A stretch of DNA of 64,000 bases from Ceratotherium simum simum (taxonomy: Eukaryota; Chordata; Mammalia; Perissodactyla; Rhinocerotidae), in NCBI RefSeq assembly GCF_000283155.1, contig NW_004454182.1, positions 5,362,292 to 5,426,291 on the forward strand, written 5' to 3'. The translations under genes were made by a program, and so were the position numbers. How positions within the stretch are numbered: the stretch's first letter is position 1; the number at the start of each line of letters is the position of its first letter. The notes below the pieces were generated by a model. It worked only from the letters and a program-made list of their open reading frames with translations. It made no database searches and was not told the origin of the DNA. Below, in pieces: positions 58,421 to 64,000 of the stretch.

Positions 58421-60583
58421 GAGGTTGGGAAACAGAGATGAAGAAATAATCAGAAGCTTCTGGTAGGCAGCGGTAGGTAATGCAGAGAAGAATAGCAAGG
58501 TCCCTAAAGCAGATACCAAAATGGGTTGGTGTTTGTTGGGGTCCACCCTGATGCAGACATCCAGGACAGGATGGGGTCTGCAAGAGATTTATTGGGGGAA
58601 ACACTCTTGGGAAAAAGGAGACAGAGCCAAAAAAGGTGGGGAAAGTCTTCAGACCGCCATGAAGTTCTGTCCCTGTGAAGCAGAGAGGGAAGGCAGGGGC
58701 GCTGGGTAAGAAATGTCTTATCTTGTAGTGCACCTTTCACGGCCAGACTGATGGGGGCCTTGATGCTGAGTTACACGGCTAAGGAGACAGTGTCTTTTAG
58801 GAAATGCCTACATTAGTGCCCTTCTTGTGCTGGCTGAGGACATCCTTGGGATTTATGAGTTCATGCACGAAGGAGGTAGTGGATAGAGGGCAGTAGTTGT
58901 TGCTGGTCAATTACGTTCGCCACAGCGGGATATCTGAGTGGTGCATTTTCATTGTGGCCTCAGAATTAGAGAAATCTAGAGGTAGGAAAGCAGAAATGGA
59001 AGAGACTGGAGAGGAACTATATGCCTTTACTAGATAACCCATTACTGAGTCGGTGAAAAACACACAGTAGGCATTCATTAAATGCAACTGAATTTTTGAA
59101 TTATTTTATTTTGGGGATTTTGTTATTGATCCTCAGTGAACAGAACTATATATTCTTGAATAGCTATTAAAATAATAAAATGAAACTAATCATCTGTTCC
59201 TTCTAATACCAATCTCTGTTATTATTAGACATAACTTACAGAGTCTTTTGTTCCATCTTTTATATCATATAAAAGTTTTACTAGATTTATGATGTCACAG
59301 ACTTGCCAATAATTCTAGTTTCATGTTATCTTCCTATTGTTATCTTCCTTTTCCTTTTGGAGAAAAAAAAAAGAAGAAGAAAAAGAGAATATACATATAT
59401 ATTTGACCACCAAATGAGTCTTTATAGCACAAAATGGCTCAGATAAGAAGCAGGCACTTTTATGGCTGTAGCATGGAGTTTATCTTATAATATTTTATCC
59501 TTAGAGATGCTGCAAGATTTCACAAACCATGGATAAACCATCATTCTGATAAAGTATGAAATTTAACAAGTTTACAGGCATTTTTCTCCTTAGAAACTTC
59601 TATCAGTTTTAGAGATTTGGTTTAGCAGTTCCCAAAGTTTGAATGCATGACTAAAACTTTCCTACAAACAAAAATACTAAACAAATGGGCTGAGAGTCTC
59701 ATGAGAAGTAACGTCGAGATTTTCAGAACTTTCTACAGTGGCTCAGGGAGAAAATCCCAACAGGATATGATTTTTATTTTTAATGTATTGCTACTTTTTT
59801 TTCCTTTTTGGAAACATTAATAAGAATATATATGAAATATAATAAACCAAAGTTTACATACATAAGAGTATGTCTATATTCAGTTTGGAAAAGGAAAAAT
59901 ATTGTAAAAATGTGACTGCCTTACCACTCTGATAGAAGCAATATGTTCCTTAAATACTTTTTCTTAAAGAAATAAGAATCTTTATATTAATTTATATAGC
60001 CAGGTGACTAATCATTACTGTTTTATTCTAGTAGAAAATAATTATTTGCTATTAACAATATAAAACTGTAAATCCTTGCTATTAGGACATGAATTGGTGA
60101 AAGCATGAAATAGAGAAAATGAATGTTTAAGGAGTTGGACCAAAGCTGATTAAGTGCTATCTGGCAGAAATTTCTTTTCTTTTCTCTCTCTCTCTGCCTT
60201 AAAGCATAAATAATTTACTGCCAAAATTTGAACCTAATGAATAACAAACTCAGGTTATGTTCAAAAATAAATACTTGTTTAGTGCTTAAAAATATTTTTG
60301 TTCTTTTAAAATAATCAGCATTAAAATTATACTCCTATTTAGTCCCTCTACTTGCTGTGCAAGCCCCCTTCCTGGTACAAGTTCATCTTCAGGATGAACC
60401 TGTCTCAAATATCTCAAATTACAAATTGGTGGAATTCAAAGAAATGTGCTTTCAGAAGCAGAAAAAAAAAAAAAACCCTCCAAGATATCATATGAGTACA
60501 GTTTGCACACTGAGAAACTCAGAGATGCATTCATAAGTCCTACATAAATTGAGGACTCAGAAAAGAGGCCATTAATAAAATTG
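58421..60583. other. Non-coding sequence
   Basis: 58529-58740 is more GC-rich and contains 'CAAGAGATTTATTGGGGG', possibly a reverse LTR polyadenylation region, but I cannot name a family. The 135-codon minus-strand frame at 58326-58733 lies on L2 and this patch and is not convincing. 59360-59400 is GA-rich simple sequence. The rest is AT-rich with no feature recognised. Confidence 0.4.
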
Positions 60584-60880
60584 AGGGCCAGCCCGGTGGC
60601 TTGGCGGTTAGGTGCGCGCGCTCCGCTACTGGCGGCCCGGGTTCAGATCCCAGGCGCGCACTGAGGCACTGTTTCTCCGGCCATAATGAGGCGGTGTCCC
60701 ACGTACAGCAACTAGAAGGATGTGCAACTATGACGTACAACTATCTACTGGGGGGCTTTGGGGAAAAAAAAAAGGAGGAGTATTGGCAATAGATGTTAGC
60801 TCAGAGCCGGTCTTCCTCAGCAAAAAAAACAGGAGGATTAGCACGGATGTTAGCTCAGGGCTGATCTCCCTCACAAAAAA

Positions 60881-60911
<31 letters not shown>

Positions 60912-60914
60912 ATA
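60584..60914 (+). mobile_element. Perissodactyl SINE with duplicated tail module
   Basis: The head GAGGGCCAGCCCGGTGGCTTGG, body CTACTGGCGGCCCGGGTTCAG, 'CTACTGGGGGGCTTTGGGG' and an A-run are followed by two successive tail modules: 'TATTGGCAATAGATGTTAGC' ... CTTCCTCAGC-A(n), then 'TTAGCACGGATGTTAGCTCAG' ... CTCCCTCAC-A(n). It ends in a (TAAA)n tract of about ten units (60877-60914). The other young copies in this window stop at the G-rich GGGGCTTTGGGG end, so this is the longer form. Target duplication not clear. Confidence 0.92.
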
Positions 60915-61524
60915 GAAACTCCACAAAGATCTAATATTATGAAATACACAGTGAGCAGTTCCACAGCTGTCTCTGATACCTGCCTATATTCTTCTGTTCC
61001 ATTGAGGAAAAATTCTTTCAAAGTTCCTGCTCAATCACTTTTCTTGAGAAGGTCTTGGCTACCAAGAAACAAAACATCTCTTAACCTCCATATAAATGTC
61101 CTCTCATTTATTTGAACACGGTGATTGATACAGAAGTATATGAATTCAATGAAGGTCATAGCAGACAAACTCCGCCTGAAAAGATGTAAGGAGAACAAGC
61201 AATTATACCACAACAGAAATAGAATTAATTGCTTCCCTTTATTAAACTTAGAATTATTTTCTTTTTAAATATGGCATCATAATATACAAGTCATAGGAAA
61301 TGGAGAGGGAGAACTTAGGGAAAATTTAAATCAAGACCTTCATTTTACAAAAGTGAAAATGTACTAGAAAAGGTAAATGACTAAATGTCTAATTGCAACA
61401 GAAGTGAGAGATTAGGTAACTAATTGTGGAGATGCCAATAGGTTATTAAGATTTCCGGAAGATTCTACATCCAGTTTTGTTTTTCAACCATTTAGAATGT
61501 TATTATTACTTTTGACTTGAATGG
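60915..61524. other. Non-coding sequence
   Basis: AT-rich. No recognised feature. Confidence 0.5.
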
Positions 61525-61690
61525 GTTTTTTGGTAGTTTTTATTATGGAGGTAATCCACATGAATAGTTTTTAAAAATGCCAGCAATGCTGGAAGATATT
61601 GAATGTAAAGTAAAACTCCTGACCGCCCCCAAGTCCCTTTTTCTTTAATTCCCCTCCCCACAGACCATTAAGAGTATAACTTTCTAGTGA
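61525..61690 (-). mobile_element. Ancient L1 fragment
   Basis: 'TTTATTATGGAGGTAATCCAC', 'ATGAATAGTTTTTAAAAATGC', 'CCCAAGTCCCTTTTTC' and 'CCCCTCCCCACAGACCATTA' resemble reverse L1M 3' UTR (compare 48790-48900). Confidence 0.5.
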
Positions 61691-62189
61691 CTCTAGTGGT
61701 TACTGTTATAATATTTCATTATGTATTTATTTTTCTCCTCCATAACTTATGAAATTTAGGAAGAATCTATTGGCCTCCAACAAAAAAATTTCAAGAATTT
61801 TCTTTACTGATTCTACCTTCTGGTGTATTAATTTTATTCTTATTCTTTATATTTATGTTGTAACTGATTATTCCATATTCTGCCTATAGGTTGATCTAAA
61901 ATAAACATTTACAATTCTGTGATAGTGTCAATTTGTTTTTGTTTCTAAAACTAAATAGAATAATTAGACCCATAAAGTATTAAGTGTAATGCTAAATCTC
62001 TCAAATGGTAACACTCTAAAAAGATGTTACCAAGCATCGCAGCATGCTATCTCTGCTATTAGTTTCTTTCTAGCATCTTCTGAGTCATTCTCAACTGTAC
62101 TGTTTCTTGCAAACCATGTTGCCTCCTTTCTTGTAATTATTTATTTTTTTAATTGGTGAATTTGAAGAGTAATTTTTTTCTTACAGGTT
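61691..62189. other. Non-coding sequence
   Basis: AT-rich. Possibly part of the adjoining LINEs but not assignable. Confidence 0.4.
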
Positions 62190-63250
62190 GGGCGTGAGTA
62201 AACTTTCTGAATTGTTGCTCTTACACTTAATTGGCAATTGAGTTATCCATAAAATTTTCGGTTCAAACGCTCTTTTTTTGGAATTCGAAAATACGACCCT
62301 ATTATTTTCTGACACCATTGCTCCCTTTCAGCAGCCAGATGTCAGACTGTGGCTAGACTGACTGTCATTCTAGAATAGAAACGGCTAGTTTTTCAACAAA
62401 ATCTGCTTCTCTTCTCCAAGGACACACAGATAGATTGCATTTCCCAGTCTCCTTTGCGTTAGACCTGGTATCAACAGCAGAAGTGATATATTCCTTTTAG
62501 GGGCCAAGGCTTTTATGAAGCAACTGTGGTCTCTCCACATGTTCTTTCCTTTCAACCAGCTGGACAGCAGATGGCAGAGCCACAAGATGGTTCCTTGAAT
62601 CGCTGTGTGAAGGAAAGCCACCCAGAATGCTGCTTTAAACTGTGAAGCACATGAGAAATAAACATCTAATTATAAGGTTTCGGTACATTTTTACAGCAGC
62701 CACCATTCTTCTTTACCTCTCTGGATCTTTTAGGATTCCCTCTTTGTCCTTGGAGTTCTGAAATTTCACCAGGATGTGTCCAGGTTTGAGAGTTTTTCAT
62801 GCTTCCCAATCAGGACACAGGGGGGTGCTTTCAATCTAAAAGTACTTGAAAGGAACATTTCTGCTCTTCTTTTTCTACATTTTCTTTCCCAGTATTACCT
62901 CTGTTCTCCCCTTCTAGAACTTTCTTCAGATAAATGTTGGACTTATTAAAACTTGCCTGCATCCCCGTATGCTTTTCTCTAATATCCTATATCCCTTTGT
63001 CTTTTTGCAGTATTTATGATAGACTGACTACTTCAACTCTGCCTTCAAGATCTCCAACAAAGTCTTTAACTCTTGTGTTTTATTATATGCACTGCCCATT
63101 TTGGTGGGAGGGAGGGAGTGTGACCACAGTTTTAATATCCAGGAGCTCTTTCTTTCTGCTCCTTTTTAAAAGCAATTTGATCTATTTTTATCTATTTTTG
63201 GTAAATACACTCTCCTCTTGAATCTGTTTAAGACTTCTTATTTTAGTTTT
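62190..63250 (-). mobile_element. HAL1-like ancient LINE, interrupted
   Basis: On the plus strand: 'TTACACTTAATTGGCAATTG', 'GGAATTCGAAAATACG', 'TTCTGACACCATTGCTCCC', then after an interruption 'CTTTTAGGATTCCCTCTTTG', 'TTCTGAAATTTCACCAGGATG', 'TGCTTTCAATCTAAAAG', 'ATCCCTTTGTCTTTTTGCAG' and 'ATATCCAGGAGCTCTTTC'. This is the reverse complement of the HAL1/L1M family also seen at 36100-37540. An LTR at about 62385-62690 splits it. Confidence 0.65.
62385..62690 (+). mobile_element. MaLR-like solo LTR inserted in the HAL1-like LINE
   Basis: 'GGACAGCAGATGGCAGAGCC', 'ACAAGATGGTTCCTTGAATC', 'GTGAAGGAAAGCCACCCAG', 'CATGAGAAATAAACATCTAAT' and 'TTTTACAGCAGC' follow a common ancient LTR in its sense direction, with the AATAAA signal near 62656. 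Boundaries are approximate. Confidence 0.55.
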
Positions 63251-63367
63251 AATTTCTCTTCACAACTTACTCATCTCCTTGTGCTTCAGACTTTGCATCT
63301 ATAAAGGGGATAATCACAGCAACTACATCCAAGGATGGCAATGAGGAGTAAGTTACTTAATACTTGT

Positions 63368-63762
63368 TGGATTAGTTTGCTAAGGATGACATAACTAAAT
63401 ACTACAGACTGGGTAGCTTAGACAACAGAATTTTATTGTCTTGACAGTTCTATAGGCTACACATCCAAGATTAAGGTGTTGGCAAGGTTGCTTTCTTCTG
63501 AGGCCTCTCTTCTTGGCTTGCAGACTGTCACCTTCTTGCTGCATCCTCATATGGTCATGCCCATGTCTGTGTGTGTCTGTGTCCTAATCGCCCCTTCTTC
63601 TAAGGACATCAGTCATGTTGGATTAAGGCCCACCCGTAAGACCTCATTTTACCTTAATTGCCTCTTTAAAGACCGTATCACCAAATATAGTCATACTCTG
63701 AGGTAGTGGGGGTTAGGACTTCAACATATGGATTTGGGGAGGATACAATTCAGCCTAGAACA
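63368..63762 (-). mobile_element. MLT1-type (ERVL-MaLR) solitary LTR
   Basis: 'TGGATTAGTTTGCTAAGGATG', 'ACAGACTGGGTAGCTTAG', 'ACAACAGAATTTTATTGTC', 'TTAAGGTGTTGGCAAGG', 'TGTTGGATTAAGGCCC', 'AATATAGTCATACTCTGAGG' and 'TAGGACTTCAACATATGGA' match the same family as 50808-51260, in the same reverse orientation, with TG...CA ends. The 76-codon frame at 63476-63706 is a shadow. Confidence 0.85.
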
Positions 63763-64000
63763 CATGTAACCACTGGGAAAGTCTCTGCACATAACTAGTT
63801 GTGTGAGATATTACTGTCAATGGGAAGAAGCAGGTTCTTCTCTCTTGCCTTTGTCTATATTTCCTCATCATATGATTGCTCTGTTTCTGATTCTTTGTGG
63901 TCATTTTGCCCACATGGAATGCCCAGGAAGAAGCGGACTCTTGCCAAGTTCAAGTCAAGAGCCTACTCTCTGGCTGCCTGGGCAGAGGAAAGTGGCCATC
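63763..64000. other. Non-coding sequence to window end
   Basis: No recognised feature. Confidence 0.5.

Noticed and set aside
58326..58733. 135-codon minus-strand frame
   Set aside because: It begins in L2 and runs through a GC-richer patch where several frames are open. No known homology.
59360..59400. GA-rich then TA-rich patch
   Set aside because: Low-complexity sequence without a boundary or recurrence that would suggest a function.
1..64000. Bacterial or phage features, CRISPR arrays, operons, CpG islands
   Set aside because: There are no regularly spaced direct repeats and no dense coding. The only CpG-rich patches are inside young SINEs, and the repeat content is mammalian.

Overview
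This window looks like ordinary mammalian nuclear DNA. It is AT-rich, has no operons or dense coding, and is full of interspersed repeats of eutherian type. Seven copies of a tRNA-derived SINE begin with a head like 'GGGGCCGGCCCCGTGGC', which I know as the perissodactyl (horse/rhino/tapir, ERE-like) SINE. Four of them carry the 'CTGGCGGCCCGGGTTC ... GACGCACCGCTTCTCCGGCCATGCTGAGGC' body, which from memory is closer to rhinoceros than to horse copies; I could not check this. Repeat family names throughout come from recalled consensus sequences, not a database run.

No protein-coding exon, rRNA, functional tRNA, known ncRNA gene or CRISPR array could be supported. The longest open frames (about 150 codons) either lie in L2/SINE sequence or resemble nothing I recognise. 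The window is best read as intergenic or deep intronic DNA, possibly a gene desert. There is therefore no gene pathway to describe.

Layout. 0-6.8 kb: an L1 3' end, two SINEs, and L2 and MIR relics. 6.8-14.6 kb: nearly repeat-free, with motif-rich stretches that look like conserved non-coding DNA. 15-31 kb: a decayed L1, MIRs, long reverse-oriented L2 relics (19.2-20.3, 26.6-27.0, 30.1-30.8 kb), a forward L2 split by a SINE with a perfect 14-bp target duplication (23.0-23.9 kb), and an L1 3' end (28.3-29.4 kb). 32-38 kb: a SINE, a repeat-poor block with CNE-like sequence (33.1-33.6 kb), an L1 tail, a HAL1-like LINE and another SINE. 38-44 kb: MIR/L2 fragments, microsatellites and further CNE-like sequence (40.6-41.6 kb). 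44-51 kb: a MaLR-type LTR, an unexplained stretch with short open frames (46.1-47.5 kb), MIR, L2, SINE, L1, and another MaLR LTR. 51-55 kb: MIR, L2, an internally deleted Tigger DNA transposon, and then the most unusual object: a 963-bp GC-rich element ending in about 100 bp of L1 3' UTR and flanked by a 12-bp direct repeat. 55-64 kb: MIR/L2 scraps, a SINE with a duplicated tail, and a HAL1-like LINE split by one LTR and followed by another.

The best candidate for something undescribed is the 53.9-54.9 kb composite retroposon, an SVA-like or spliced/internally deleted L1 derivative. The CNE-like blocks and the 46.1-47.5 kb stretch come next.
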